Part shown: one piece after another, positions 24,735 through 33,187 of the stretch
Layout of the letters: each line of letters begins with the position of its first letter
Position numbering within the stretch: the stretch's first letter is position 1
Assembly: GCA_934278005.1 (NCBI GenBank)
Contig: CAKQWG010000005.1
Span: forward strand, 1-42,797
From: an uncultured Pirellulaceae bacterium
GTDB lineage: Bacteria > Planctomycetota > Planctomycetia > Pirellulales > Pirellulaceae
DNA: 42,797 nucleotides
Direction: 5' to 3'
Position numbers and translations under genes: made by a program
Notes under the pieces: generated by a model
What the model saw: only the letters and a program-made list of their open reading frames with translations
Told to the model about the DNA's origin: nothing
Database searches by the model: none

Positions 24735-25532
24735 TTATTGCTTTTTATCCTCGCTTTGTCCCAAGCCATTACGTCCATATTTAACGGCGACATACTCCTG
24801 CCAGCCGCGGTCCACCGACTGCGGAGGATTCGCTAGACTGTCGGGCTCGAATGCGAAGACCTGTTCCCGGGATAAGTCAATAGTCCAGGCTTTGGATTTG
24901 CCATTTGCCACAAAGGCTGCCAGCGGAATGGCTCGCATCTTGGAGTCGTTTGATTCGAGCACGCAATAGACGATTGCTCCCGTGCTGTCGTTGATGCCCA
25001 GGTCGACGATCTTGCCCAGAGATTTCCCAGACTTATCCTGTGCGGCCTGCCCCATCAGCTGCGAGAGGCTGGTCAATTCATATTTCTCTGTATCGAATTT
25101 TTTTGAAGACTTACTCTTGGCCAACTCATCGACCCAGTATATTTCTCGCTTAGCTGAAGAATATACTTGGTCGGCAAAGGCACGATCAGCTCCTTGAGGC
25201 GGTATCCGCGAGAGCTGCTTCCAGAAGTCTGCATCCAGGGGTTGTTCTGGCAACTGGCTGGCCCAGGGTAAAACCGCCTCGAATGAATCCGATTTATCTA
25301 CGTTGGGGCAGGTGACGGTCAATAGCGCCGCATGAGCGGTCTCTAGGTCCAGCAGCAGTTCATTGCATTTGACGCCGTGCTCGGACGCACGCTGCAGTAC
25401 TTGGCTGGCTAGCACTACCGTCTCTCCGGCGTCGGGTTGCGCTGACTCAGTAGCCTTGCCGTCCTGAGCCGAAGCGGTTGCCAGTGATCCGCAGGCCAAG
25501 AAAACTAATACACCATATAAAAATATTCGCAT
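24735..25532 (-). CDS. Exported PRC-barrel-like domain protein
   Basis: Encodes 265 residues. The signal peptide MRIFLYGVLVFLACGSLATA SAQ directs export. Residues about 150-235 look like a PRC-barrel: ELTSLSQLMGQAAQDKSGKS, then LGKIVDLGINDSTGAIVYCV and AIPLAAFV are the strand pattern of that fold. The N-terminal half (helical, with two Cys, C55-like and C74-like positions) is not recognised. ATG 25532 is chosen because the signal peptide starts there; the upstream open frame has no coding features. It is divergent from the araB-like gene. PRC-barrels often mediate protein or RNA contacts; the role here is unknown. Confidence 0.7.
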   Translation of the reverse strand: MRIFLYGVLVFLACGSLATASAQDGKATESAQPDAGETVVLASQVLQRASEHGVKCNELLLDLETAHAALLTVTCPNVDKSDSFEAVLPWASQLPEQPLDADFWKQLSRIPPQGADRAFADQVYSSAKREIYWVDELAKSKSSKKFDTEKYELTSLSQLMGQAAQDKSGKSLGKIVDLGINDSTGAIVYCVLESNDSKMRAIPLAAFVANGKSKAWTIDLSREQVFAFEPDSLANPPQSVDRGWQEYVAVKYGRNGLGQSEDKKQ

Positions 25533-25650
25533 CGTACTCGCTCGCTTTATAGGACCTAGGCGGTAAAGAATGAGGAAAGACGAGTGCAGCGATTCGTGTG
25601 CCACCCTTTTAAAAGCGAAACTTGCTCGATGCCTGCGCGGTTGCTTTTAC

Positions 25651-25697
25651 GCGGCCGGTCGATTTTCGATCGAGCTGGTCGTTCGTCGATCGGCCGC
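25651..25697. promoter_or_regulatory. Inverted repeat in the araB/PRC-barrel divergent region
   Basis: GCGGCCGGTCGAT (25651-25663) and GTCGATCGGCCGC (25685-25697) form a 13-base inverted repeat with two mismatches, separated by 21 bases that contain a second small inverted repeat, TCGAT/ATCGA. It lies 138 bases before the kinase ATG. It could be an operator for the sugar cluster or an RNA hairpin; no regulator gene is present in the window. Confidence 0.45.
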
Positions 25698-25834
25698 CTC
25701 GCTGCTTGGCGACTGTTACACTGGCTAGTTGGTCAATTGGTCTTTTTAAGTGGCTCACGCGTTGCTCCAGGGCGGGCCACCCCAGTCAACACTGCAATCA
25801 GCCACATCAAAACGATTCGCATGGTGCCACACAG

Positions 25835-27442
25835 ATGAAGCATTTACAGGTAGCCTTAGGCCTAGACTTTGGAACGGAGGCGGTGCGCGCACTGGTGGTG
25901 GATTTGGGTGGCCGAGAGCTGGCCTCGGCGGCGATCCCTTATGCCCACCGGCAGATCACTCACAGGCTGCCCGGATCGCAGCGTGCGCTGCCAGCCAAGT
26001 TCGCACTGCAGCATCCCGCCGACTGGCTCGAGTCGGCCGCGCAGGCTGTGATTGCAGCCCGTCAGCAAGCAGGTATTTGTGCCGACTCGGTGATCGGCAT
26101 CGGTATCGACTTCACCAGTTGCACGGTGCTGCCCACTACAATCGATGGAACCCCGCTGTGTGTGCTGGAGCAATTTGCTGATGAGCCGATGGCTTGGGCC
26201 AAGCTGTGGAAGCACCACGGCGCTCAGTCCCAGGCAGATCGGCTCAATCGCATTGCCCATGAGCGCAAGGAGTCATTCTTGGCCCGCTACGGCGGCACAA
26301 TCAGTCTGGAATGGCTCTTTCCCAAATTGCTAGAAACGCTCGAATGCGCGCCGCAAATTTACCATGCAGCCGATCTGTTCCTGGAGGCAGGCGACTGGGT
26401 CGTGTGGCAGCTTGTGGGCACTCCCAGGACCGTGCCGCGTTCAACCTGTCAAGCTGGCTACAAGGCGCTGTGGAGCGTCGCGGATGGCTACCCGAGCGAC
26501 GAGTACTTCGCAGCGGCCCATCCCGACTTTAGCGATGTGGTTTCACGCAAACTGTCGGGTGATTTGTTGGCACCGGGCACGTCCGCCGGCGGGCTGGCTG
26601 CTGGCTTTGCGGAGCGACTGGATTTGCGAACGGGTACGCCGGTCAGTGCGGCAATCATCGACGCTCATGCGGGAGTCCCAGGTGCTGGAGCGGCTGAACC
26701 GGGGGCACTGGTAATGGTGCTCGGAACCAGCTCTTGTCATATGGTCAACAGCCGCTCGGAACGCCATGTGCCGGGCGTGGCGGGCGTGGTCCGAGATGGA
26801 ATATTGCCAGGGTTCTATGGATACGAAACGGGACAAGCCGCAGTGGGCGATGCGTTTGCATGGCTGCAGCAGCTGACTGGAACGAGCCGGCTTTCCCAGC
26901 TGGGCGATGAGGCCTTAGGGCTGCCCGCCGGCGCGGATGGAGTGCGCTGCGTCGACTGGTTTCACGGTTGCCGCACGCCACTGATGAACGATCGCCTTCG
27001 CGGCAGCTTCAGTGGGCTGCGGCTGCATCACCGCCCAGCGCATCTGTACCGCGCCTTGTTAGAAGCGACCGCCATGGGGGTTAAGTGGATCGCCGATGCT
27101 CTGCGCGATGGCGGCGTGCTGGTCGAGCAGTTTATAGCTACCGGCGGCCTGCCGCATCACCATCCGGAATTGATGCAAGTCTACGCGGACGTACTGGGCG
27201 AATCGATTGTGGTTCACCCCAGTCGGCATGGCCCGGCTCTGGGTGCTGCAGTACTGGGTGCACTGGCCGCCGGAGCCTTTGATTCGCCCCAGGCAGCCAT
27301 TGAGGCCATGAGCGCGCCGCCGCTAAAGGCTGCCTCCGTCTACGAACCCAACCAGCAGCTGGATGGCGTCTACGATGCTGTCTACGCCGATTATCGGCGA
27401 GCGTGCCAGTTCGAGGCGGATTCACAGTCCCGTGAGCTATGA
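25835..27442 (+). CDS. araB: AraB-type FGGY carbohydrate kinase (ribulokinase family)
   Basis: Encodes 535 residues. The ATP-binding start GLDFGTEAVRALVVDLGGRE and the FGGY-family C-terminal domain (GVKWIADALRDGG, FIATGGLPHHHPELMQVYAD, GPALGAAVLGALAAGAF) are clear. IDFTSCTVLPTTIDGTPLCV, LEWLFPKLLETL, STCQAGYKALW and LGTSSCHMVNS match ribulokinases. The family phosphorylates L-ribulose but also D-ribulose and some pentitols. The start is ATG 25835; the frame is open further upstream but without similarity. No L-arabinose isomerase or ribulose-5-phosphate epimerase adjoins it, so the substrate may not be arabinose-derived. It leads a plus-strand gene series with an importer, AraL-, GDPD- and AraM-like proteins. 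Confidence 0.88.
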   Translation: MKHLQVALGLDFGTEAVRALVVDLGGRELASAAIPYAHRQITHRLPGSQRALPAKFALQHPADWLESAAQAVIAARQQAGICADSVIGIGIDFTSCTVLPTTIDGTPLCVLEQFADEPMAWAKLWKHHGAQSQADRLNRIAHERKESFLARYGGTISLEWLFPKLLETLECAPQIYHAADLFLEAGDWVVWQLVGTPRTVPRSTCQAGYKALWSVADGYPSDEYFAAAHPDFSDVVSRKLSGDLLAPGTSAGGLAAGFAERLDLRTGTPVSAAIIDAHAGVPGAGAAEPGALVMVLGTSSCHMVNSRSERHVPGVAGVVRDGILPGFYGYETGQAAVGDAFAWLQQLTGTSRLSQLGDEALGLPAGADGVRCVDWFHGCRTPLMNDRLRGSFSGLRLHHRPAHLYRALLEATAMGVKWIADALRDGGVLVEQFIATGGLPHHHPELMQVYADVLGESIVVHPSRHGPALGAAVLGALAAGAFDSPQAAIEAMSAPPLKAASVYEPNQQLDGVYDAVYADYRRACQFEADSQSREL

Positions 27443-27532
27443 GATAATCCCTTGAGTTCTGAAATCCCGGGCGCTGTGAAGCAATTCCGTTAGGTTTAGA
27501 TGCTGAGTGCGGTTTTAGGCTATTTGGGGCTT

Positions 27533-27564
27533 GGGCGATTTCATGGCTTTGCACGTCATCGCCC
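27533..27564 (+). promoter_or_regulatory. Hairpin between kinase gene and binding-protein gene
   Basis: GGGCGATTTCATG (27533-27545) pairs with CACGTCATCGCCC (27552-27564) over a six-base loop, with 10 of 13 positions matching. The stem lies 91 bases past the kinase stop in a 286-base spacer that also holds the 12-base palindrome GCGGCCGGCCGC (27594-27605). No T-run follows. It may process or attenuate the operon mRNA (inference). Confidence 0.4.
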
Positions 27565-27728
27565 TATAGTGGCTGAGCGGCAGCCCATGGCGAGCGGCCG
27601 GCCGCACCGCGTCCACGCAACTTGACCGGCCCGATGCTGTCAGTTATCGTTGCTTGCGTCTCAACCACTCCGCTGGTACCTGCCACCGATATGAGCTCTC
27701 TATTAGGCGACTGATTGTGAATTTTGAC

Positions 27729-28676
27729 ATGCGCCCTGTGCTGCGTCTCCTGCCGGCTGCCCTGCTAATGATCGCCGCAATCGGCTGTACTCAATCGAGT
27801 TCTAACTCAGGATCGCAAGGCCCTAATCTGTCCGGCGGCAAGCCCATTCAAATCGGAGTCTCGTTCCAAGAGCTCGACAATCCATACTTTGTGGTTATGA
27901 AGCAAGCCGCTGAGGAAGCCGCGCGGTCGATCGGCGCGGATCTGCACATTACCGACGCGCGGCACGATGTCACCAAACAAATCAGCGACGTGGAAGATCT
28001 AGTTCAAAAGGGTATCGACATTCTGCTGCTCAATCCCACGGACTCGGTCGGAATTGAAGCCGCGGTGCAGGCTGCCCATAAAGCTGGAGTCATAGTCATC
28101 GCCGTCGATGCTCAGGCACAAGGTCCAGTCGATAGCTTTGTCGGCTCAAAAAACTACGACGCGGGGCGGCTGGCCGGCGAAGCGCTGGCTAAGACGCTGG
28201 GCGAAAAGGGGAAGGTCGCCATCCTGGATGGGATTCCTGTCGTGCCCATCTTGGAACGCGTGCAAGGCTTTCGCGATGCCATCGCCAAACACCCCGAGAT
28301 GACAATCGTGGACGTACAGAACGGCCGTCAAGAACGCAGTGCGGCGATGTCTGTGACCGAAAACATGATCCAGTCCAACCCGGATTTGAATGGTCTGTTC
28401 AGCGTGAATGATGGGGGGGCCATGGGAGCGCTCTCAGCTATTGCCGCTTCGGGCAAAGATATCGCGCTGGTCAGTGTGGATGGGCTGGCCGAAGTCGTCG
28501 ACGCAGTGCTCGCAGGTGGCCCGTTCAAAGCTACCGTTGCACAGTTTCCGCGCGATCAAATCCGCGTCGCACTGGGGCTCGGGCTGGCCAAGTACTGGGG
28601 GGCCGACATTCCTGCTCAAATTCCACTGGACGTCAAACTGCTGACGTCGGAAAACGCGCAGGGATTCGCTTGGTAA
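27729..28676 (+). CDS. Sugar ABC transporter substrate-binding lipoprotein (RbsB-like)
   Basis: Encodes 315 residues. The signal MRPVLRLLPAALLMIAAIGC ends in a lipobox cysteine. The mature protein is a ribose-type periplasmic binding protein: IGVSFQELDNPYFVVMKQAA, DILLLNPTDSVGIEAAV, VIVIAVDAQ, GSKNYDAGRLAGEAL, LNGLFSVNDGGAMGAL and ALVSVDG. The start is ATG 27729; GTG 27717, preceded by AGG nine bases upstream, is also possible. Its TAA overlaps the ATPase ATG as TAATG. It delivers an unidentified sugar or sugar alcohol to the next two gene products. Confidence 0.92.
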   Translation: MRPVLRLLPAALLMIAAIGCTQSSSNSGSQGPNLSGGKPIQIGVSFQELDNPYFVVMKQAAEEAARSIGADLHITDARHDVTKQISDVEDLVQKGIDILLLNPTDSVGIEAAVQAAHKAGVIVIAVDAQAQGPVDSFVGSKNYDAGRLAGEALAKTLGEKGKVAILDGIPVVPILERVQGFRDAIAKHPEMTIVDVQNGRQERSAAMSVTENMIQSNPDLNGLFSVNDGGAMGALSAIAASGKDIALVSVDGLAEVVDAVLAGGPFKATVAQFPRDQIRVALGLGLAKYWGADIPAQIPLDVKLLTSENAQGFAW

Positions 28677-30184
28677 TGCATGCGCCGTTGCTGGAACTTC
28701 GCGAGATCAACAAACGGTTCGGCAATACGCAGGCTCTGCGCGGTGTGAACTTGACACTCCACCCCGGCCGCGTACTGGCGCTGGTCGGTGAGAACGGGGC
28801 TGGCAAATCGACGTTGATGAAGATCTTATCCGGCGTCTACCAACCCGACAGCGGTTCGATCCACTTGGACGGTCAAGCGGTCCGCTTGCGCGATCCAGGC
28901 GATGCTCGTGCGCGGGGCATCAGCATCATCCACCAGGAATTCAGCTTGGTGCCTCACTTAAGCGTAGTCGATAATTTGTTCCTCGGCCGCGAGCCCACGA
29001 CGCTGCTGGGGATCAGCCGCCGCGGGGCAATGCGTGCTCAGGCAAAACAAGCGCTGCAGCGTCTGGGGGTGGACTTCTCTATCGACAGCATTGTCGCTCG
29101 CCTGGGCGTGGCCCAGCAGCAATTCGTCGAAATTGCCAAAGCTTTGCTCGGCCAAACGCGAGTGCTCATCATGGATGAGCCGACGGCCACGCTGACCGTG
29201 GGCGAGACGCGTCGACTGCTGGCAATCATGCGCGAGTTGGTGCAGCAGGGCGTGTCCATCATCTTCATCTCACACCATCTAGACGAAGTCTTCGATGTGG
29301 CCGATGACATTCTGTGTCTGCGCGACGGGGCTAGCGTCGGACTTAGACGCAAACAGGATCTTTCGCAAGCCGAACTGATCCGCCTGATGGTCGGCCGCGA
29401 CCTAAGCGCGGCTTTTCCCGCTCTACAGCCGTCAGAACAGGCCGCTGTAGTGCTGGACATACACGCGCTGCAGCGCAAAGCCCATCTACCCGTACTTTCC
29501 TTCCAAGTGCGGGCTGGCGAGATCCTAGGAGTGGCCGGACTGGTGGGCTCGGGTCGTTCCAAGATGGTCCACGCACTCGTGGGAGCCGATCGCGCAAGCC
29601 AACGCGACATCCGCTTGCATCAACACAAATTATCCATTCGCAGTGTTGCCGACGCGCGCCGCGCTGGCATCGGTCTGATCCCCGAGGATCGCAAGCGTCA
29701 AGGCCTCGTCCTGAACGCTTCGATCCGAGACAATATGATCCTGGCCAGCCTAAAGCATCTGAGCCATCCGCTGCTGCGTTTTATTCGGCCGCGCGCGGTC
29801 GCTTCAGCCACCAACCGACAAGCCGATCAGCTCCACATCAAAGCCACTTCGCTGAGCCAGACGGTCCGCACTTTAAGTGGCGGTAACCAACAAAAAGTCG
29901 TTTTGGCCAAGTGGCTGTTGGCCAACTGCCAAGTCCTAATACTCGACGAACCCACGCGCGGCATCGACATCGGTGCCAAGGGCGAAATCTATCAACTGCT
30001 GCGCGAACTGCGCAGTCGCGGCGTGGCCATCCTGCTCATCTCGTCCGAGCTGCCCGAGGTGATCGGACTGAGCGACCGGCTGATGGTTATGCGCAATCAG
30101 CGCATTGAGCATACGTTCGAATCGCGGCAAGACGTTACCGAGGAAGCTGTTATGAAATATGCTGCGGGAGGTCAAAGTGCTTAA
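28676..30184 (+). CDS. CUT2-family sugar ABC transporter ATP-binding protein (RbsA-like)
   Basis: Encodes 502 residues with two ABC domains. Domain 1: Walker A VGENGAGKST, signature region LGVAQQQFVEIAKALL, Walker B VLIMDEPTATL. Domain 2: degenerate Walker A GLVGSGRSKMV, signature TLSGGNQQKVVLAKWLL, Walker B VLILDEPTRGID. The ATG at 28676 shares its A with the binding-protein stop (TAATG), which fixes the start against the TTG two codons earlier. It is cytoplasmic and energises the permease that follows. Its last codons contain the permease ribosome binding site. Confidence 0.95.
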   Translation: MHAPLLELREINKRFGNTQALRGVNLTLHPGRVLALVGENGAGKSTLMKILSGVYQPDSGSIHLDGQAVRLRDPGDARARGISIIHQEFSLVPHLSVVDNLFLGREPTTLLGISRRGAMRAQAKQALQRLGVDFSIDSIVARLGVAQQQFVEIAKALLGQTRVLIMDEPTATLTVGETRRLLAIMRELVQQGVSIIFISHHLDEVFDVADDILCLRDGASVGLRRKQDLSQAELIRLMVGRDLSAAFPALQPSEQAAVVLDIHALQRKAHLPVLSFQVRAGEILGVAGLVGSGRSKMVHALVGADRASQRDIRLHQHKLSIRSVADARRAGIGLIPEDRKRQGLVLNASIRDNMILASLKHLSHPLLRFIRPRAVASATNRQADQLHIKATSLSQTVRTLSGGNQQKVVLAKWLLANCQVLILDEPTRGIDIGAKGEIYQLLRELRSRGVAILLISSELPEVIGLSDRLMVMRNQRIEHTFESRQDVTEEAVMKYAAGGQSA

Positions 30185-31127
30185 AGCCCTGCGGGATAAA
30201 CTGTGGCGATTGGTCGACAATCCCAGCGTACTAGCCCTCATTGGCTTGGTGCTGTTGTGCGTCGCTATGACTTTCGTATCCGATCGATTTGCCACCTGGG
30301 ACAACCTCCAGAACGTCACTCGGCAAGTATCGATCAACGCCATCATCGCAGCGGGTATGACAATCGTCATATTGACCGGCGGCATAGATCTGTCAGTCGG
30401 TGCGGTGATGGCCTTGAGCATGACGCTCACCGCCTCCGTACTATTGGCCGAACTTCCAATTCCGGTGGCCTTGGCTATCGGCCTGGCAACTGGCGCGGCT
30501 TGCGGCGCGATCAATGGCCTGTTCATTGCCTATGCGCGATTGCCGGCAATTATTGTTACGCTGGCCATGATGGAGATCCCGCGTGGATTGGCGCTGCTGA
30601 AGACCGGTGGCTATCCGCAGTCGGGCCTACCCAGCGACTTTTCGTGGATTGGCCAGGGGAGTTTATTTGGAATCCAAACACCTATCTTGATCATGCTGGC
30701 CGTCTTCGTTGTGCTGTATCTCATGCTGACTTGGTTTCCAGTGGGGCGATATATCTACGGTATCGGCGGCAACGAGGAAGCGGTGCGGCTGTCGGGCGTG
30801 CGTGTCGAGCGTACTAAGCTGCTGGCATACACGCTCAGCGGGATGACCGCGGCGATCGCTGGCATCGTGCTGGCGTCGCGGTTGATGTCGGGACAGCCCA
30901 ACGCAGGCATCGGCTTCGAGCTCGACGCAATCGCCGCAGTAGTGCTCGGCGGAACCGCCATCATGGGCGGTCGCGGATCGATCGTGGGGACTTTGATCGG
31001 CGCACTGACGTTGGGCGTCCTGAACAATGGTCTGAATCTAATGAGCGTCTCGCCGTATACGCAAAAGGTTCTTAAAGGGGTGATTATCCTGCTGGCGATC
31101 TACGCTGGTTCTATTAAGAGAAAATAA
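30177..31127 (+). CDS. CUT2-family sugar ABC transporter permease (RbsC-like)
   Basis: Encodes 316 residues of a multi-spanning permease. Hallmarks are IAAGMTIVILTGGIDLSVGA, GLATGAACGAINGLFIAYAR, PAIIVTLAMMEIPRGLAL and AAVVLGGTAIMGGRGSIVGT. I chose GTG at 30177 because GGGAGGT (30166-30172) sits five bases before it, an excellent ribosome binding site. ATG 30159 has none and would add six residues. The gene overlaps the ATPase stop by eight bases. Its final codons are duplicated downstream (see repeat at 31104-31200). Confidence 0.9.
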   Translation: MLKALRDKLWRLVDNPSVLALIGLVLLCVAMTFVSDRFATWDNLQNVTRQVSINAIIAAGMTIVILTGGIDLSVGAVMALSMTLTASVLLAELPIPVALAIGLATGAACGAINGLFIAYARLPAIIVTLAMMEIPRGLALLKTGGYPQSGLPSDFSWIGQGSLFGIQTPILIMLAVFVVLYLMLTWFPVGRYIYGIGGNEEAVRLSGVRVERTKLLAYTLSGMTAAIAGIVLASRLMSGQPNAGIGFELDAIAAVVLGGTAIMGGRGSIVGTLIGALTLGVLNNGLNLMSVSPYTQKVLKGVIILLAIYAGSIKRK

Positions 31128-31200
31128 TGTCACACACTCAGCATTCACCCACACACTCACCCCAACATCTAAGCTGGTTCGATTAACAGAAAGTAATGTC
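31104..31200. repeat. Duplicated 3' end of the permease gene
   Basis: The last 28 bases around the permease stop (31104-31131, GCTGGTTCTATTAAGAG onward) recur at 31173-31200 with three changes. The 69-base offset marks a local tandem duplication that has begun to diverge. The intervening bases are CAC- and ACTCA-rich. Confidence 0.85.
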
Positions 31201-31242
31201 CCAGCCCGCAAGGCTGAGCGGTCTGCGGAAAAAGAAAGCAAT

Positions 31243-32103
31243 ATGTCTGTATACAACTTAGATACACTCAGTTCGGAATTGACCGAGCGCCTGGCACAAC
31301 TAGAGCACATCGCGCTAGACATGGATGGGACGATATACACCGGCGACACGCTGCTCGAGTGCACGCTGCCGTTCCTGGAGCGGCTGCGCCAGTTGAAGGT
31401 GCGTTACTCGTTCGTTACCAACAATCCATCCAAGGGCGTGGCCGATTACTTGAAGAAGCTGCGCCACATGGGTTTGTCGGCCAGTGCAGACCAGCTCTAT
31501 ACCTCCGCCATGGCGACCATTGATTTACTGCACCGTGAGCATCCGCAGGCGCGCCACTTATTCGTACTGGGGACGCCGAGCATGCTAGCCGAATTTGCGG
31601 CGGCGGGTTTTACGTTCTCCGCGGACGATCCCGACGATGAGCCTGACGCGGTAGTCGTTGGCTTTGATCTGACACTCGACTACGCCAAAATCTGTCGAGC
31701 TGCGTGGTGGATAAGCCAGGGTAAGCTGTACATCGCCACCAATCCAGACCGCGTCTGTCCGACTGATCAGCGGACTGTGCTGGTCGACTGTGGTGCGATT
31801 TGCGCTATGTTAGAATCGGCCACGGGGCGGGTGCCTGACAAAGTCATGGGCAAGCCGGACCCGGACATGCTGCGTGGCATCGTCGACCGATTTTCGATCG
31901 GCTCTCCGCAGATCGCTATGGTCGGCGACCGAATATACACCGACATCCTGATGGCCCAGCGGGCCGGAGCGCTGGGCGTGCTGGTGCTGACTGGCGAGTG
32001 CAGTCGACAAGACGCTGAACAGGCCGACCGCGCGCCCGAGTTGGTCGTGTCCAGTTTGGCCGAATTCGGCGATCTGCTGGCCGCGGCCAAAGGAAGTGCC
32101 TAG
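31243..32103 (+). CDS. HAD-IIA phosphatase (NagD/AraL-like)
   Basis: Encodes 286 residues of a haloacid-dehalogenase-type phosphatase. The nucleophile motif DMDGTIYTGD (D26, D28) is followed by motif II FVTNN, a C2-type cap (about 85-205) containing GFDLTLDYAKI, motif III KVMGKPDPDML and motif IV MVGDRIYTDILMAQRAGA. It resembles NagD, glycerol-1-phosphate/phosphoglycolate phosphatases and the AraL sugar phosphatase. In Bacillus subtilis AraL lies beside AraM in the arabinose operon, and here too a G1P dehydrogenase-type gene follows two genes on. It could dephosphorylate sugar phosphates or glycerol-1-phosphate. ATG 31243 has a weak AAAGAAAG site. Confidence 0.88.
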   Translation: MSVYNLDTLSSELTERLAQLEHIALDMDGTIYTGDTLLECTLPFLERLRQLKVRYSFVTNNPSKGVADYLKKLRHMGLSASADQLYTSAMATIDLLHREHPQARHLFVLGTPSMLAEFAAAGFTFSADDPDDEPDAVVVGFDLTLDYAKICRAAWWISQGKLYIATNPDRVCPTDQRTVLVDCGAICAMLESATGRVPDKVMGKPDPDMLRGIVDRFSIGSPQIAMVGDRIYTDILMAQRAGALGVLVLTGECSRQDAEQADRAPELVVSSLAEFGDLLAAAKGSA

Positions 32104-32203
32104 TTAACATTGCGGCGAGCATCTGGCTTGCTATGTCTAAAGAAAAATATGTCGATAGCTTCGCGCTCAATATTAAAAATTCAATCATCATAAGGGTGAC
32201 AAC

Positions 32204-33187
32204 ATGAATACTATTGCTCGCTTGGGATTGCTCCTAGCCGTGGTGGCCTGCTCGCTCACGCCGGCCATGGCTCAGGATGGACCTGAAAAATCAGCCGTCA
32301 CACCGTTCAAGGCGAAGTGGAATGTTCGCGATCACATTCCATTGGAAGATTTTACGATTCAGAGCCATCGCGGGGCGGGAGTGCTGGCCCCGGAGAATAC
32401 GCTCGAAGCCTTCGAACTAGGCTGGCAACTGGGCACTATCCCTGAAGCTGACGTGCGCACCACTAACGACGGAATTATCGTAGCCTTTCACGATGCCAAT
32501 TTCTCACGCGTGGTCCGCGGCATCGACGCCGAGATGAAAAATAAAGGCGTGGCCGACATTTCCTTCGACGAACTAATACAACTCGACGTAGGGGCTTGGC
32601 TTGGCGATGAATTCAAGGGCCGCCGTGTGTCGCGCATGACTGATATTTACGCGTTGATGAAACAGCATCCCGAGCGGCGGCTGTACTTAGATCACAAAGA
32701 TGCTGACCTGGAACAACTGGCAAATGAAGTTAGGCAGTTCGACGTAGCAGCTCAAGTCATCTTGGCTTCATCTAAGCACGAACTGCTTCGGCAGTGGAAG
32801 AGGCTCTTGCCTGAGTCGGGAACATTGCTGTGGATACCTGGCAACGAGAAGCAAAAGCGGGCTGCGTTGGAGACCCTTCGCAAGACTGACTTCGACAGCA
32901 TCACGCAGCTGCAAATCCACGTTCGCATGCCCGGCGATGCCACTGATATTCAGCCCGGTGAACCCTTCTCGCCATCGCGCCAGTTCTTGGCCGAAGTCAG
33001 TAGCGAACTGGCTGAACATGGGATCCTGTTTCAGACGCTTCCCTACGGTGCGACTGACTCAGTTACTTACACTCAATTGCTTGACGCAGGGCTAGCTTCA
33101 TTCGCTACCGATTATCCAAATGTCACCCTCAAAGCTGTGCGTGACTATTACCAAGCAGCCCCAAGCAAATCAAAGGACCCGCAGTGA
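32204..33187 (+). CDS. Secreted glycerophosphodiester phosphodiesterase
   Basis: Encodes 327 residues. The signal peptide is residues 1-23 (MNTIARLGLLLAVVACSLTP AMA). The GDPD barrel carries the catalytic HRGAG (H55, R56), PENT (E64), EADVRTTNDG (metal ligands E81, D83) and FHD (H97, D98). Such enzymes split glycerophosphodiesters into glycerol phosphate and an alcohol, here in the periplasm or outside. ATG 32204 follows AAGGGTGA. The stop overlaps the next gene's GTG by four bases (GTGA). Its presence between AraL- and AraM-like genes links the cluster to glycerol-phosphate chemistry. Confidence 0.92.
   Translation: MNTIARLGLLLAVVACSLTPAMAQDGPEKSAVTPFKAKWNVRDHIPLEDFTIQSHRGAGVLAPENTLEAFELGWQLGTIPEADVRTTNDGIIVAFHDANFSRVVRGIDAEMKNKGVADISFDELIQLDVGAWLGDEFKGRRVSRMTDIYALMKQHPERRLYLDHKDADLEQLANEVRQFDVAAQVILASSKHELLRQWKRLLPESGTLLWIPGNEKQKRAALETLRKTDFDSITQLQIHVRMPGDATDIQPGEPFSPSRQFLAEVSSELAEHGILFQTLPYGATDSVTYTQLLDAGLASFATDYPNVTLKAVRDYYQAAPSKSKDPQ

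Noticed and set aside
25629..25838. A 69-codon ORF ending at the araB-like start (ATGA overlap)
   Set aside because: No ribosome binding site, Arg-rich composition like a chance frame in GC-rich DNA, and it covers the inverted repeat region; the overlap alone is not enough.
27594..27605. 12-base palindrome GCGGCCGGCCGC as a regulator site
   Set aside because: Pure GC palindromes of this length arise easily in this composition; it is noted only as part of the spacer description.
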